Shown here piece by piece: positions 1 through 9,242 of a stretch of DNA of 64,000 nt. The notes beneath the pieces are model-generated. The model had not been told where the DNA came from, did not search any database, and saw only the letters and a program-made list of their open reading frames with translations. Each line of letters starts with the position of its first letter. Within the stretch, counting starts at the first letter, position 1. The position numbers and the translations under genes are program-made. The DNA comes from Caryophanales bacterium (lineage in GTDB: Bacteria; Bacillota; Bacilli; CAJFEE01). The stretch is from positions 1-64,000 of the forward strand of contig JAQSYP010000010.1 of assembly GCA_029256085.1 (NCBI GenBank), given 5' to 3'.

Positions 1-15
1 ATTAAGGCAAAATTA

Positions 16-48
16 AAAATGAGTCCGGTACAATACCGAACTCATTTT
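16..48. terminator. bidirectional intrinsic terminator
   Basis: Nine-base arms AAAATGAGT and ACTCATTTT enclose an inner CCGGTA/TACCG pairing, so T-rich ends lie on both strands. It probably ends a gene lying before the window. No coding region was found between here and hpf. Confidence 0.6.
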
Positions 49-60
49 ATCCAAGCTGCC

Positions 61-99
61 TAATGAAATAACCGTGTCTAACTTTTAGGGGTCACTTCA
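61..99 (-). mobile_element. possible solo end of an IS3-family (IS150-like) element
   Basis: Read on the minus strand, this stretch begins TGAAGTGACCCCTAAAAG and continues TTAGACA. That resembles the terminal inverted repeats of IS150-type insertion sequences known from Bacilli. No transposase reading frame adjoins it, so it would be a decayed solo end. The same bases also form an imperfect hairpin (arms near 53-66 and 94-109) followed by a T-run, so it may now act as a terminator. The IS assignment rests on remembered similarity only. Confidence 0.35.
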
Positions 100-119
100 T
101 TCTAGCAGGTTTTTTTCTT

Positions 120-228
120 AGCTAATAGGAAATTATAAACTCTGACTAGTTCATACTTTCCTAACGCATAAGTGCAACTACGGCTCTGCCGTCGCCTTAT
201 AGGCTCGGCAATCGCCGGGTTTTCTTTA
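120..228 (+). repeat. interspersed three-hairpin repeat, copy 1
   Basis: First of five copies of a family of about 109 bp. It starts AGCTAATAGG directly after the T-run of a terminator-like hairpin and ends TTTTCTTTA. Hairpin 1 pairs TAGGAAATTAT with ATACTTTCCTA (one mismatch here). Hairpin 2 is ACGGC-TCT-GCCGT. Hairpin 3 pairs CTCGGC with GCCGGG (one G-T pair) and is followed by TTTTCTTT, an intrinsic terminator facing hpf. The unit lies upstream of hpf. This is the most divergent copy in the hairpin 1 loop. Confidence 0.9.
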
Positions 229-294
229 TAACAAAAATGTGTCGATTTTTGCAAAAAATAGTCTAATTTGTAAAAATATGTACAAGCATAAAAG

Positions 295-322
295 AGGATT
301 TTTTACTGTACATGTAGTATAT
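295..322 (+). promoter_or_regulatory. candidate sigma-H-type promoter of hpf
   Basis: AGGATTT at 295-301 is followed after 12 bases by GTAGTATAT, close to the sigma-H pattern AGGAWWW-N11/12-RNNGAATWW with one mismatch in the -10 core. The B. subtilis hpf gene (yvyD) is known to be under sigma-H and sigma-B control, which makes the site plausible. No convincing sigma-B promoter was seen. Short AT-rich motifs arise by chance, so this is tentative. Confidence 0.35.
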
Positions 323-355
323 TATATATATAGCTTTTAAGAAGGAGGAGTACAT

Positions 356-892
356 ATGAATTACAACATTCGTGGTGAAAACGTTGAGGTAACTCCAGCA
401 ATTCGCGAGTACGTCCAAAAGAAGTTATCAAAATTAGAGAAGTTTTTTGATTCGACTGACCTTGAGGCAAGAGTAAACGTGAGAGTTTATAATGACAAGC
501 AAAAGGTTGAGGTTACAATACCACTTCCTCATATTTTACTTCGTGCTGAAGAGTCAAATAGTGACCTTTACGCGTCGATCGATCTAGTTGTTGACAAACT
601 AGAACGTCAAATTCGCAAACATAAAACTAAGGTAAATCGTAAATGGAGAGAAAAAATTTCTCCTAAACATATGTTTGTAGTATCTAATACTACTCTAGTT
701 GACGAATCTGAAGATATTGAATTAGTACGTACTAAGTCTTTTGACTTAAAACCTATGGACGTCGAAGAGGCTATTCTTCAAATGAACCTCCTAGGCCATA
801 ACTTCTATGTATTCAAGAATTCAGAGAACAACTCGACAAATGTCGTATATAGTCGTAAAGACGGTAAATACGGCCTAATTGAAGCACTTTAA
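356..892 (+). CDS. hpf: long-form ribosome hibernation promoting factor HPF
   Basis: A protein of 178 residues with the two-domain structure of long HPF: an N-terminal ribosome-binding RaiA/HPF domain (about residues 1-100, starting MNYNIRGENVEVTPAIREYV) and a C-terminal dimerisation domain (about 120-178) reached through a charged linker. In Bacilli the long form joins two 70S ribosomes into inactive 100S dimers in stationary phase and stress. A strong Shine-Dalgarno (AAGGAGGAG) precedes the ATG. As in B. subtilis, secA follows. An 11-base-pair terminator lies after the stop, so hpf is probably a single-gene unit. Confidence 0.95.
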   Translation: MNYNIRGENVEVTPAIREYVQKKLSKLEKFFDSTDLEARVNVRVYNDKQKVEVTIPLPHILLRAEESNSDLYASIDLVVDKLERQIRKHKTKVNRKWREKISPKHMFVVSNTTLVDESEDIELVRTKSFDLKPMDVEEAILQMNLLGHNFYVFKNSENNSTNVVYSRKDGKYGLIEAL

Positions 893-902
893 AATTAATT
901 AA

Positions 903-940
903 CTCGGGCATAGTCTTTTTTGACTATGCTCGTTACTTTT
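903..940 (+). terminator. hpf terminator
   Basis: Arms CGGGCATAGTC and GACTATGCTCG (one G-T pair) with a T-rich loop and a T-rich tail, directly after the hpf stop codon. Confidence 0.8.
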
Positions 941-966
941 TATTATTATGATTTTAACCCCTAGTG

Positions 967-991
967 TTGATAACTAGCCTCTAAAAGTATA
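967..991 (+). promoter_or_regulatory. candidate sigma-A promoter of secA
   Basis: TTGATA is followed after 15 bases by TATAAT, or after 17 bases by the weaker TAATAT. It lies between the hpf terminator and the secA ribosome binding site. The exact -10 cannot be decided from sequence. Confidence 0.45.
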
Positions 992-1035
992 ATATTAAAC
1001 TATGTGTACATAGAAAAATTTGAGGAGCGTAATAA

Positions 1036-3546
1036 ATGTTTGGTATCCTAAAAAAAGTTTTTGATATAAATCAACGTACGTTAAACCGCTATCAAAAAGT
1101 AGCTGATGAGGTATTAGAATTAGCACCTGAAATGGCCAAGCTATCTGATGACGAACTAAGACAGAAGACAGCAGAGTTTAAAGAAAGAGTTCGTGAAGGC
1201 GCTGATCTTGACGATTTATTAGTAGAAGCTTTCGCAGTAGTTCGTGAGGCATCTACACGTGTGTTAGGTATGACTCCATATCCTGTTCAAATCATGGGTG
1301 GTATTGCACTCCATGAAGGTAATATCTCTGAGATGAAAACTGGTGAAGGTAAAACGTTAACTTCAACAATGCCAGTTTATTTAAATGCGTTATCTGAGAA
1401 TGGTGTTCACGTAATCACAGTTAACGAATATTTAGCCGAGCGTGATGCTATGGAAATGGGTAAGCTACATGAATTCTTAGGATTAACTGTAGGTTTAAAC
1501 CTTACATGTATGGGCCGTGAAGAGAAGCAAGCTGCATATGCTGCAGATATTACATACGGTACTAATAACGAATTCGGTTTCGATTACTTACGTGATAACA
1601 TGGTTCTTTACCCTGACCAAATGGTTCAGAAGCGTGGTCTAAACTATGCAATCGTCGATGAAGTTGACTCGATTTTAATAGACGAAGCGCGTACACCTTT
1701 AATTATCTCAGGTACTGCTGAAAAGTCGGCTGCACTTTACGTTCATGCAAATGCTTTTGTTCGTACCTTAACAAAAGATAGAGATTTTAACTATGATGAG
1801 AAAACTAAAAATGTTCAGTTAACTGAAGAAGGTATGACAAAAGCTGAGAAAGCTTTCAATGTTGAAAACCTTTACGATATTAAGCATGTAAAATTAAATC
1901 ATCACATTCAATTAGCATTACGTGCAAATGTAGTAATGCAAAAAGATTTTGACTATGTTGTTCAAGATGGGGAAGTATTAATTGTCGATTCTTTCACTGG
2001 ACGTATTATGAAAGGCCGCCGTTATAGCGAAGGATTACACCAAGCTATTGAAGCTAAAGAAGGTCTAAACGTTCAAAATGAGAGTATGACCTTAGCAACA
2101 ATTACTTTCCAGAATTACTTCCGTATGTATAACAAATTATCAGGTATGACTGGTACTGCTAAAACTGAGGAAGAAGAATTCCGTAACATTTACAATATGA
2201 ACGTTATTGAAATTCCTACGAATGTTCCGATCGTGCGTGATGATAGGGCTGATTTAATTTTCCGTTCGATGGAAGGTAAGTTCAAGGCAGTAGTAGATGA
2301 CGTTGAAGAGCGATATAAAAAAGGACAACCAGTTCTTTTAGGTACTGTTGCAATCGAAACTTCAGAATATATCTCGAACTTATTGAAAAAACGTGGAGTT
2401 CCTCATGAAGTTCTAAATGCAAAAAACCATGCTAAAGAAGCTGAAATCATAAACAATGCTGGACAGCCTGGATCAATCACAATCGCTACTAATATGGCTG
2501 GTCGTGGTACTGATATTAAATTAGGTCAAGGTGTAAAAGAATTAGGTGGATTAGCTGTTATTGGTACAGAACGTCATGAATCAAGACGTATTGATAATCA
2601 GTTACGTGGTCGTTCTGGTCGTCAAGGTGACCCAGGGGTTACACAATTCTACCTTTCATTAGAAGATGAGTTAATGCGTCGCTTCGGAAGTGAGAATTTA
2701 ATGAGTATGATGGATCGTCTAGGAATGGATGATTCACAACCAATTGAGTCAAGAATGGTTTCAAAAGCAGTTGAATCAGCACAGAAACGTGTTGAAGGAA
2801 ATAACTTTGATGCTCGTAAGCAATTACTTCAATATGATGATGTTTTACGTCAACAACGTGAAGTTATTTATAAACAACGTAACGATGTTTTATCTTCAGA
2901 AAGCTTGAGAGACATTGTACAGACAATGATACAGTCTACAATTATTCGAAACATTGCAGCGCACACACCTGCTGATAAAGTAGAAGAAGAGTGGAATATT
3001 GACGGACTAGTTAAATGGGTGAACGCAACACTTTTACCTGAAGGTGATGTTAATGAAGATGAATTAAAGCGCCTTACTCCTGAAGAAATGTCAGAGTTAA
3101 TTTATGAAAAAGTTCAGGAACGCTATGTAGAGCGAGAAGGCAAGATGGAAGAAGAACAAATGCGTGAATTCGAACGTGTTGTTGTTCTTCGAGCAGTAGA
3201 TAGCAAATGGATGGACCATATTGATGCTATGGATCATTTACGTGATGGAATTCATTTAAGAGCATATGGACAAATCGATCCTCTTCGTGAGTACCAGATG
3301 GAAGGCTTCGCAATGTTTGAAAACATGATTCAATCAATTGAGGAAGAAATTTCATTATATATAATGAAGGCTCAAATTTATAACAACCTTGAGCGTGAAG
3401 AAGTAGCTAAAGGTGAAGCAGTTAATCCTAAAGAGGATGAAAACAAGAAGCGCAAACCAATGGTTAAACAAAGCGAAGTTGGTCGTAACGAACCTTGTCC
3501 ATGTGGTAGTGGTAAGAAGTATAAGAACTGTCACGGTCGTATATAG
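1036..3546 (+). CDS. secA: preprotein translocase ATPase SecA
   Basis: An 836-residue ATPase that drives export of unfolded preproteins through SecYEG at the cytoplasmic membrane. Visible motifs are Walker A GEGKT (about 103-107), [11 protein letters not shown] (motif II), the helicase segment [11 protein letters not shown] and [11 protein letters not shown] (motif VI). The C-terminal tail ends in the zinc-binding SEC-C motif [13 protein letters not shown], which contacts SecB or ribosomes in other bacteria. Length matches B. subtilis SecA (841). The ATG is preceded by GAGGAG. prfB follows after about 60 bases, an arrangement conserved across Firmicutes. Confidence 0.98.
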   Translation: MFGILKKVFDINQRTLNRYQKVADEVLELAPEMAKLSDDELRQKTAEFKERVREGADLDDLLVEAFAVVREASTRVLGMTPYPVQIMGGIALHEGNISEMKTGEGKTLTSTMPVYLNALSENGVHVITVNEYLAERDAMEMGKLHEFLGLTVGLNLTCMGREEKQAAYAADITYGTNNEFGFDYLRDNMVLYPDQMVQKRGLNYAIVDEVDSILIDEARTPLIISGTAEKSAALYVHANAFVRTLTKDRDFNYDEKTKNVQLTEEGMTKAEKAFNVENLYDIKHVKLNHHIQLALRANVVMQKDFDYVVQDGEVLIVDSFTGRIMKGRRYSEGLHQAIEAKEGLNVQNESMTLATITFQNYFRMYNKLSGMTGTAKTEEEEFRNIYNMNVIEIPTNVPIVRDDRADLIFRSMEGKFKAVVDDVEERYKKGQPVLLGTVAIETSEYISNLLKKRGVPHEVLNAKNHAKEAEIINNAGQPGSITIATNMAGRGTDIKLGQGVKELGGLAVIGTERHESRRIDNQLRGRSGRQGDPGVTQFYLSLEDELMRRFGSENLMSMMDRLGMDDSQPIESRMVSKAVESAQKRVEGNNFDARKQLLQYDDVLRQQREVIYKQRNDVLSSESLRDIVQTMIQSTIIRNIAAHTPADKVEEEWNIDGLVKWVNATLLPEGDVNEDELKRLTPEEMSELIYEKVQERYVEREGKMEEEQMREFERVVVLRAVDSKWMDHIDAMDHLRDGIHLRAYGQIDPLREYQMEGFAMFENMIQSIEEEISLYIMKAQIYNNLEREEVAKGEAVNPKEDENKKRKPMVKQSEVGRNEPCPCGSGKKYKNCHGRI

Positions 3547-3605
3547 ATTTAAAATACCCTCTAGTAATTCTAGAGGGTACATAATTTTTAGAGGTGAAAG
3601 AAATA

Positions 3606-4707
3606 ATGTTGGATTTAACAGAGATTAAACAAGAACTTGAAAAAATTTCAAAACGCTTGGAAGCTTTTAGGGGGTCTCTTTGACCTAGATGAGAAGCAAA
3701 TGCGAATTGAGGATCTTGAGCATTTAATGTCTGATCCTGATTTTTGGAATGATCAAACTGCAGCCCAAGCAATAATTAATGAGAGTAACGCAATTAAAGG
3801 TCAAGTTGATTCATTTTTAAATATGAACGATTCTTATGAAAATTTAGTGTTAACGTATGAATTAGTTCGTGAAGAGTACGATGAAGATCTAGTAAATGAG
3901 CTAACTCAAGAAGTAAAAACTTTAGTAGCAACAATGGAAGATTTTGAATTAGAGATGTTATTAAACGAACCATATGATAAAAATAGTGCGATATTGGAAC
4001 TGCATCCGGGCGCAGGTGGAACAGAATCCCAAGACTGGGGCTCAATGTTACTACGTATGTATACACGATGGGCAGAGAAAAGAGGATTTAAAGTTGAAAC
4101 TTTAGACTATCTTCCTGGTGATGAGGCTGGTATTAAAAGTGTTACTCTTTCTATTAAAGGCCACAATGCTTACGGATATCTTAAAGCTGAAAAAGGAGTA
4201 CACAGACTTGTACGTATTTCACCTTTTGATGCATCTGGTCGCCGTCATACTTCTTTCGTTTCATGCGATGTAATGCCAGAATTCGATGATGAAATAGAAG
4301 TGGATATTAGAACTGAGGATTTGAAAATTGACACTTATCGAGCAAGTGGGGCAGGTGGACAGCATATTAACACTACAGACTCAGCTGTTCGAATAACTCA
4401 CATACCTAGTGGCGCAGTTGTTACGTGTCAAACTGAAAGATCGCAAATTAAAAACCGTGAACGTGCAATGAAAATGCTCAAGGCTAAGTTATACCAAATC
4501 GAAATCGACAAACAGCAAGCGCAGCTGAACGATATTCGTGGCGAACAAAAAGAAATTGGTTGGGGAAGTCAAATCCGTTCTTACGTGTTCCACCCGTATT
4601 CGTTAGTCAAGGATCACCGTACTAACACTGAGGTAGGAAACACGCAAGCCGTTATGGATGGCGACATCGGGATTTTTATCGATGCCTTTCTCCGTGCAAA
4701 ACTATAA
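3606..4707 (+). CDS. prfB: peptide chain release factor 2, read through a programmed +1 frameshift
   Basis: RF2 recognises UGA and UAA stops and triggers peptide release on the ribosome. Translation starts at ATG 3606 (GAGGTG upstream). It reads 25 codons to CTT 3678-3680 and meets an in-frame TGA at 3681-3683. The context AGGGGG-TCT-CTT-TGA-C is the classical autoregulatory site: an internal Shine-Dalgarno, a slippery CTT and a UGA followed by C. Slipping +1 gives join(3606..3680,3682..4707), 366 residues, the normal length for the family. The GGQ peptidyl-hydrolysis motif ([19 protein letters not shown] region) and RF2-type sequence are intact. Confidence 0.97.
3671..3685 (+). promoter_or_regulatory. 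RF2 programmed frameshift site
   Basis: The bases AGGGGGTCTCTTTGAC around 3669-3684 carry an internal Shine-Dalgarno three bases before the shift codon CTT, then TGA C. When RF2 is scarce, the ribosome pauses at UGA and slips to read GAC, so RF2 controls its own synthesis. The base skipped is T3681. Confidence 0.95.
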
Positions 4708-4740
4708 CCGTTAGCAAGAAGTTGCTAGCGGTTTTTCTTA
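4706..4740 (+). terminator. secA-prfB terminator
   Basis: ACCGTTAGCA pairs with TGCTAGCGGT, followed by TTTTTC. It overlaps the last codon of prfB and closes the secA-prfB unit. Confidence 0.8.
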
Positions 4741-4788
4741 TTTGAATAAGATTTGATTTTAGAATTTCAACAATATTCGATATAAATG

Positions 4789-4797
4789 TGCTATACT
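4789..4797 (+). promoter_or_regulatory. extended -10 promoter of the yitT-family gene
   Basis: TGCTATACT carries the TGn extension and a good -10 (TATACT, 4792-4797). No clear -35 lies at 17 bases. It sits between the prfB terminator and the ribosome binding site of the next gene. Confidence 0.5.
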
Positions 4798-4833
4798 CTC
4801 ATATGTAACTTTTTTCAGGAGGTGGGAGATAAT

Positions 4834-5685
4834 ATGGTGCAGCATAGAGGAATCAAAATAATTTCAAATATAATGGAATACTTGTACGTGTTGATCGGAT
4901 CAACTATTATTGCGGTATCATTCAATGTCTTCCTAAGACCAAACGAAATAGCATCGGGTGGAATCAGTGGACTTAGTATTATTACTGAAGCTGTTTTTAA
5001 TTGGGATCCAGCGTTTGTTCAATGGTCTATAAACATACCGTTGTTCTTTGTCGGGACACTACTACTTGGAAAACAATTTGGAGTAAAAACGTTTATCGGA
5101 ACTATTTACTTACCTTTAGTAATTTTTTTAACAAAAGACTTGGATGCAGCAACAAATGAGCCACTTTTAGGAGCATTGTTCGGTGGGATAGGTGTTGGAC
5201 TTGGCTTAGGAGTTGTTTTTAGAGGCAGAGCATCAACAGGTGGTACAGATTTAATCGCGCAAATATTACACAAATACACACCAATTTCGTTAGGTGTTTG
5301 TGTTGCTCTTATAGATGGAATTATTGTTTTATCAGCAGCAACAGTGTTTAATATCGAGCAAGGACTTTATGCGCTAATAGGTTTATTTGTAACAAGTAAA
5401 ACAATTGATCTTGTGCAAGTCGGTGTACCTCACTCGAAAATGGCATTAATTATAACAACTAAGGAAAAAGAAGTATCTGACGGGATATTAAAAGATATAG
5501 ACCGCGGGCTTACTAAACTGTCAGGATTTGGTGGATATACATCTGAAAAAAAGCTAATACTAATGACTGTAGTAGAAACTTCGGAACTTGTACAACTCAA
5601 ACAACTTGTTAAAGAACATGATCCGAATGCATTTATTATTTTAATGGATGCAACGGAAGTTCTTGGACAAGGTTTTAAAATTTAG
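4834..5685 (+). CDS. yvjA: YitT-family (YvjA-like) integral membrane protein
   Basis: A 283-residue membrane protein of the YitT/YvjA family. It has about five to six hydrophobic segments in the first 200 residues (the DUF161-type repeats) and a soluble C-terminal DUF2179-type domain (about 205-283, ending EVLGQGFKI). The molecular function of the family is not established. The chosen start is ATG 4834, because AGGAGGTGGGA lies just before it. A longer reading frame from 4786 would run through that ribosome binding site. A yvjA gene also lies close to prfB in B. subtilis. Confidence 0.85.
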   Translation: MVQHRGIKIISNIMEYLYVLIGSTIIAVSFNVFLRPNEIASGGISGLSIITEAVFNWDPAFVQWSINIPLFFVGTLLLGKQFGVKTFIGTIYLPLVIFLTKDLDAATNEPLLGALFGGIGVGLGLGVVFRGRASTGGTDLIAQILHKYTPISLGVCVALIDGIIVLSAATVFNIEQGLYALIGLFVTSKTIDLVQVGVPHSKMALIITTKEKEVSDGILKDIDRGLTKLSGFGGYTSEKKLILMTVVETSELVQLKQLVKEHDPNAFIILMDATEVLGQGFKI

Positions 5686-5754
5686 ACACAGTATTATTAT
5701 GAAAAAATATGTAAATTGGATATAATATCCATATACATATTTTGGAGGTATACA

Positions 5755-6048
5755 ATGAAAAAAACATTTATAGCTGCTAGTTTATTCTTAGCAATTGGTA
5801 TTATTGGTACAGGTTGTGGTAAAAAGGAACAATCAGTTGAAGAATTATATACATCTAAATGCCAAGGGTGTCACGGTGCAACTTTAGAAGGTACAGCAAT
5901 GCCGAAATCAAACATCGCAGGGGTAGGCAGCCGACTTTCTGTTGACGAAATAAAAAGCGTGATTGTAAATGGTAAAGGAATAATGAAGGGCGGCATGGTT
6001 ACTGAGGAAGAAGCTCAACAACTTGCTGAATATTTAAAAGATAAATAA
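5755..6048 (+). CDS. cccB: lipoprotein cytochrome c551
   Basis: A 97-residue membrane-anchored c-type cytochrome. MKK plus a hydrophobic stretch and the lipobox IGTGC place the mature N-terminal cysteine at about residue 19. A single haem-binding CQGCH motif follows at about 36-40, with a distal Met ligand plausible in the KGGM segment. The B. subtilis homologue carries electrons on the outer face of the membrane towards terminal oxidases. Start ATG 5755 is chosen for its TTGGAGGT; an upstream in-frame start at 5716 would destroy the signal peptide. A strong terminator follows. The B. subtilis gene also lies near ftsEX. Confidence 0.92.
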   Translation: MKKTFIAASLFLAIGIIGTGCGKKEQSVEELYTSKCQGCHGATLEGTAMPKSNIAGVGSRLSVDEIKSVIVNGKGIMKGGMVTEEEAQQLAEYLKDK

Positions 6049-6058
6049 AAATGTTACA

Positions 6059-6088
6059 GGACACCTCAAAGTAGGTGTCTTTTTTTAT
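6059..6088 (+). terminator. cccB terminator
   Basis: Seven-base arms GACACCT and AGGTGTC followed by eight T residues. Confidence 0.85.
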
Positions 6089-6218
6089 TTAGTCAATCAA
6101 CCGACTTGTCGAAAAATCCTTAAATTAACATATAAAAAGGTTCTTTACCCAATTTAATACAAAAACTTACAATGAAACATAAATGTAAAATATATTGTCT
6201 ACATATGAAGAATTATGG

Positions 6219-6227
6219 TGTTATAAT
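6219..6227 (+). promoter_or_regulatory. extended -10 promoter of ftsEX
   Basis: TGTTATAAT has the TGn extension and a consensus -10 (6222-6227). It lies about 45 bases before the ftsE start. The best -35-like element (TTGTCT) sits too far upstream, so the extended -10 would carry recognition. Confidence 0.5.
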
Positions 6228-6270
6228 TAAATGTGGGAATCTTTGAAATAAAAACAATTAGGTGATATAG

Positions 6271-6957
6271 ATGATAGAAATGCAAGACGTTTATAAGCAG
6301 TATAAAAATGGTGTACATGCAATAAACGGAATCAATGTAACAATAAAATCAGGTGAATTTGTATATGTTGTTGGACCTAGTGGAGCAGGTAAGTCTACTT
6401 TTATTAAAATGATGTATCGAGAAGAAAAACCAACATCGGGTGCAATTCTTATTAATGGAATAAATTTAACTACTCTCAAGGAGAGAAAAGTACCGTATTT
6501 AAGAAGAAGTTTAGGAGTAGTTTTCCAAGATTTCAAACTATTACCTAGATTAACTGTATATGAAAATGTTGCATATGCCCTAGAAGTTATTGAAGAAAGT
6601 CCAAAAAACATTAAGAGAAGAGTCTTAGAAGTTTTAGACTTAGTAAAACTCAAACATCGTGCAAGAAGTTTACCAGGGCAACTTTCTGGTGGAGAGCAAC
6701 AACGTATATCAATAGCAAGATCGATTGTTAACAGTCCTAAGGTACTGATCGCGGACGAGCCTACAGGGAACCTAGATCCGGATACCACATGGGATATTAT
6801 GGAAATTTTTAAAGAAATAAATAATAGAGGCACTACGATAGTAATGGCTACTCATAATAGAGAGATAGTTAATACGATTCGCCAGCGAGTAATTGCAATT
6901 GAAGGCGGAAAAATTGTACGTGATGAAATGCGAGGTGACTACGGCTATGAAGCTTAG
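6271..6957 (+). CDS. ftsE: cell division ABC ATPase FtsE
   Basis: A 228-residue ATPase of the FtsEX complex, which couples ATP hydrolysis in the cytoplasm to activation of cell-wall hydrolases outside. Walker A GPSGAGKST (about 36-44), signature LSGGEQQR and Walker B VLIADEPTGNLD are all intact, as is the switch histidine (MATHN). Length matches the family. Its stop lies inside ftsX (11-base overlap), so the two are translationally coupled. In B. subtilis FtsEX controls the endopeptidase CwlO and affects entry into sporulation. Confidence 0.97.
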   Translation: MIEMQDVYKQYKNGVHAINGINVTIKSGEFVYVVGPSGAGKSTFIKMMYREEKPTSGAILINGINLTTLKERKVPYLRRSLGVVFQDFKLLPRLTVYENVAYALEVIEESPKNIKRRVLEVLDLVKLKHRARSLPGQLSGGEQQRISIARSIVNSPKVLIADEPTGNLDPDTTWDIMEIFKEINNRGTTIVMATHNREIVNTIRQRVIAIEGGKIVRDEMRGDYGYEA

Positions 6958-7840
6958 AACAATCGCGAGACATCTTAAAGAAGGACTTAAGAACGTAGGT
7001 AGAAACGGTTGGATGACTTTCGCTTCTGTAAGTGCCGTAACTGTTACCCTTTTACTTCTAGGAGTGTTCCTAGTTGTAATGTTGAATATAAATAACTTTG
7101 GTAGAAACCTAGAAGAAGATGTAGAAATAAAAGTATATGTTGATTTAACAGCTACAGATGAACAGCTTAGAGAGCTTGGCGAGACTATACGTGACATTCC
7201 AGGAGTTAGTCAACTTCGATATTCTTCTAAAGACGAGGAATTAAAAAATTTAATTAATAGTTTAGGAGATCAAGGAAAAGCTTGGTCGATGTTTGAACAA
7301 GAAAACCCATTATACAACGCATATTTCGTAAAAACTTCTGATCCAAGAAAAACTAGCAAGGTCGCAGAACGCTTGAAAACACTTGATTTTGTTAGTGAAG
7401 TTAAATACGGTGAAGCAGAAATCAAACGTTTGTTTAAAGTCGTTGACATCTCTAGAAATGTTGGTATGGCTTTAGTACTTGGTTTATCTTTTACAGCAAT
7501 GTTCTTAATCTCAAATACTATCAAAATAACAATTTTCGCTAGAAGAAGAGAAATTGAGATTATGAAACTTGTTGGCGCAACTAATTGGTTCATTCGCTGG
7601 CCGTTCGTAATTGAAGGTTTATTACTTGGTGTTTTTGGTGCAGTTACTCCTATAGCACTAATTTACTGGGGATATAGCTATGCTTATGACACAGTATCAC
7701 CAATGATAGACAGCTCGTTTATAAGATTACTTCCTACAGAACCATTCATCTATAAAATAGCAGGAGTTTTAATCTTGATTGGTGCTTTAATTGGTATGTG
7801 GGGAAGTACAATGTCGATTCGTAAATTTTTAAAGGTGTAG
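6947..7840 (+). CDS. ftsX: cell division membrane protein FtsX
   Basis: A 297-residue membrane partner of FtsE. It has one N-terminal membrane segment (about 22-45), a large extracellular loop that in other bacteria binds the hydrolase or its activator, and three C-terminal membrane segments, the FtsX/MacB layout. The start at ATG 6947 (MKLRTIARHLKEGLK) fits the family N-terminus and has GAGGTG upstream inside ftsE. The longer frame from 6893 has no support. The M23 endopeptidase follows after 17 bases, making it the likely FtsEX target. Confidence 0.95.
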   Translation: MKLRTIARHLKEGLKNVGRNGWMTFASVSAVTVTLLLLGVFLVVMLNINNFGRNLEEDVEIKVYVDLTATDEQLRELGETIRDIPGVSQLRYSSKDEELKNLINSLGDQGKAWSMFEQENPLYNAYFVKTSDPRKTSKVAERLKTLDFVSEVKYGEAEIKRLFKVVDISRNVGMALVLGLSFTAMFLISNTIKITIFARRREIEIMKLVGATNWFIRWPFVIEGLLLGVFGAVTPIALIYWGYSYAYDTVSPMIDSSFIRLLPTEPFIYKIAGVLILIGALIGMWGSTMSIRKFLKV

Positions 7841-7857
7841 ATTGAGGGGGATTTATT

Positions 7858-9090
7858 TTGGCTGAGAATAAAAAAATTAGTTTAATAGTTTTATTATCAA
7901 TTATTCTAACTTTAAGTTCATTTCTACCGTCATTTACTTTTGGCGTTTCAGCAAATTCATCAATCATAGACAAAATCGAGAACCTTAAAGATGAACGAAA
8001 TGAAATAAAAAGTGATAAGAAAAGTAAAGAAGGCAAACTTGCAGAAGTTAGGAACAAGCAAAGAACAGTAGAAGAGCAAATTGAGTACTTAGATGGACAA
8101 GTTGCTAAAACACAAGTATCAATTAGAAATAAAGAAACTAACATTACCAAGACAAAAGCTGAAATAGCAAAACTTCAAGTTCAAATAAATGAACTTAAAG
8201 AAAAAATTAAAAAACGTAATGAATTATTAAAAGATAGAGCACGTGCACTCCAACAAAACGGTGGAACAATTAACTATCTAAGTGTCTTACTAGGCGCTGA
8301 GAACTTCGCTGATTTTATCGGACGAGTTAATGCTGTGAGTGTGATAATGGGTGCTGATAAAACAATAATTGAAGAACAAACTAATGATCAAAATAGTTTG
8401 GAAGAAAATGAAAAAACAGTACAGAAAAATTTACAACAGCTTAGAGAAGATTTATCAACACTTACAAATTTAAAAAGTGATTTAGTTTCACAACAAAATG
8501 AAAAAAGTGTTGTTATGGACGAACTAAAAAAGCAAGGAAAAGCTATTGAAGAAGAAATAATCACTCTAGCTGAACAAGAACGAATTTTAAAGGCACAAGA
8601 GCGTGCTGCAAGAATTGAGTTAGAAGAGTGGAAACGTCGCCAACAAGAGCAACATAATAATGGTGGCAATTATCCTCCAGTAACTAGTGGTGATTTCATG
8701 CGTCCTGCTACTGGTCCTGTAAGTTCAGAATACGGACCAAGATGGGGTAAGATGCATCATGGTATTGATATTAGTAAAGCTGGTAGGGCAGATGCACCAA
8801 TCGTTGCAGCCGCAGCTGGAACAGTAATACAATCGTATTATTCAAGCAGTTATGGTAATGTAATATTCGTAACACATAATATACGTGGAAACGTTATGAC
8901 TACTGTTTACGCTCACCTTGAATCTCGCTCTGTTGGTGAAGGCCAACGCGTTGAAAAAGGACAGTATCTTGGTGAAATGGGTAATACAGGTCAATCGTTT
9001 GGAGCACACTTACACTTTGAAATCCATGAAGGACCATGGAATGGTGCAAAGTCAAACTCAGTAAATCCAAGGAAATATATTAGTTTTTAA
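7858..9090 (+). CDS. secreted coiled-coil M23 peptidoglycan endopeptidase
   Basis: A 410-residue exported protein: signal peptide (about 1-32, cleavage near SAN), a long coiled coil (about 35-270, rich in E, K and Q heptads), then an M23/LytM domain (about 280-410). The zinc-site motifs are present (HHGID and HLHFE), so unlike EnvC-type activators it should itself be an active endopeptidase. It starts with TTG after GAGGGGG, and the gap to ftsX is 17 bases. By position and structure it is the probable hydrolase gated by FtsEX. B. cereus-group genomes have a comparable gene here, while B. subtilis relies on the unlinked NlpC/P60 enzyme CwlO. Confidence 0.88.
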   Translation: MAENKKISLIVLLSIILTLSSFLPSFTFGVSANSSIIDKIENLKDERNEIKSDKKSKEGKLAEVRNKQRTVEEQIEYLDGQVAKTQVSIRNKETNITKTKAEIAKLQVQINELKEKIKKRNELLKDRARALQQNGGTINYLSVLLGAENFADFIGRVNAVSVIMGADKTIIEEQTNDQNSLEENEKTVQKNLQQLREDLSTLTNLKSDLVSQQNEKSVVMDELKKQGKAIEEEIITLAEQERILKAQERAARIELEEWKRRQQEQHNNGGNYPPVTSGDFMRPATGPVSSEYGPRWGKMHHGIDISKAGRADAPIVAAAAGTVIQSYYSSSYGNVIFVTHNIRGNVMTTVYAHLESRSVGEGQRVEKGQYLGEMGNTGQSFGAHLHFEIHEGPWNGAKSNSVNPRKYISF

Positions 9091-9098
9091 CATTTAAT

Positions 9099-9132
9099 AA
9101 AGCACACACCTAAACAGTGTAGTGCTTTTTTT
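9099..9132 (+). terminator. terminator of the ftsEX-M23 operon
   Basis: AAGCAC pairs with GTGCTT, extended by ACAC/GTGT, followed by a run of seven T. Confidence 0.8.
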
Positions 9133-9242
9133 GCCTTATATCTTGTCTCTTTCTTATGAAAAATAGTGTTATAATTATTTAGTTAATATTTTTTTATAAT
9201 AGGGGTAGACTAGTCAATATATTTTACACAATGGAGGTTGCT

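Noticed and set aside
3413-3772. Three overlapping open frames around the end of secA and the start of prfB
   Set aside because: They lie in other frames of secA and prfB. prfB itself, with its frameshift, explains the region.
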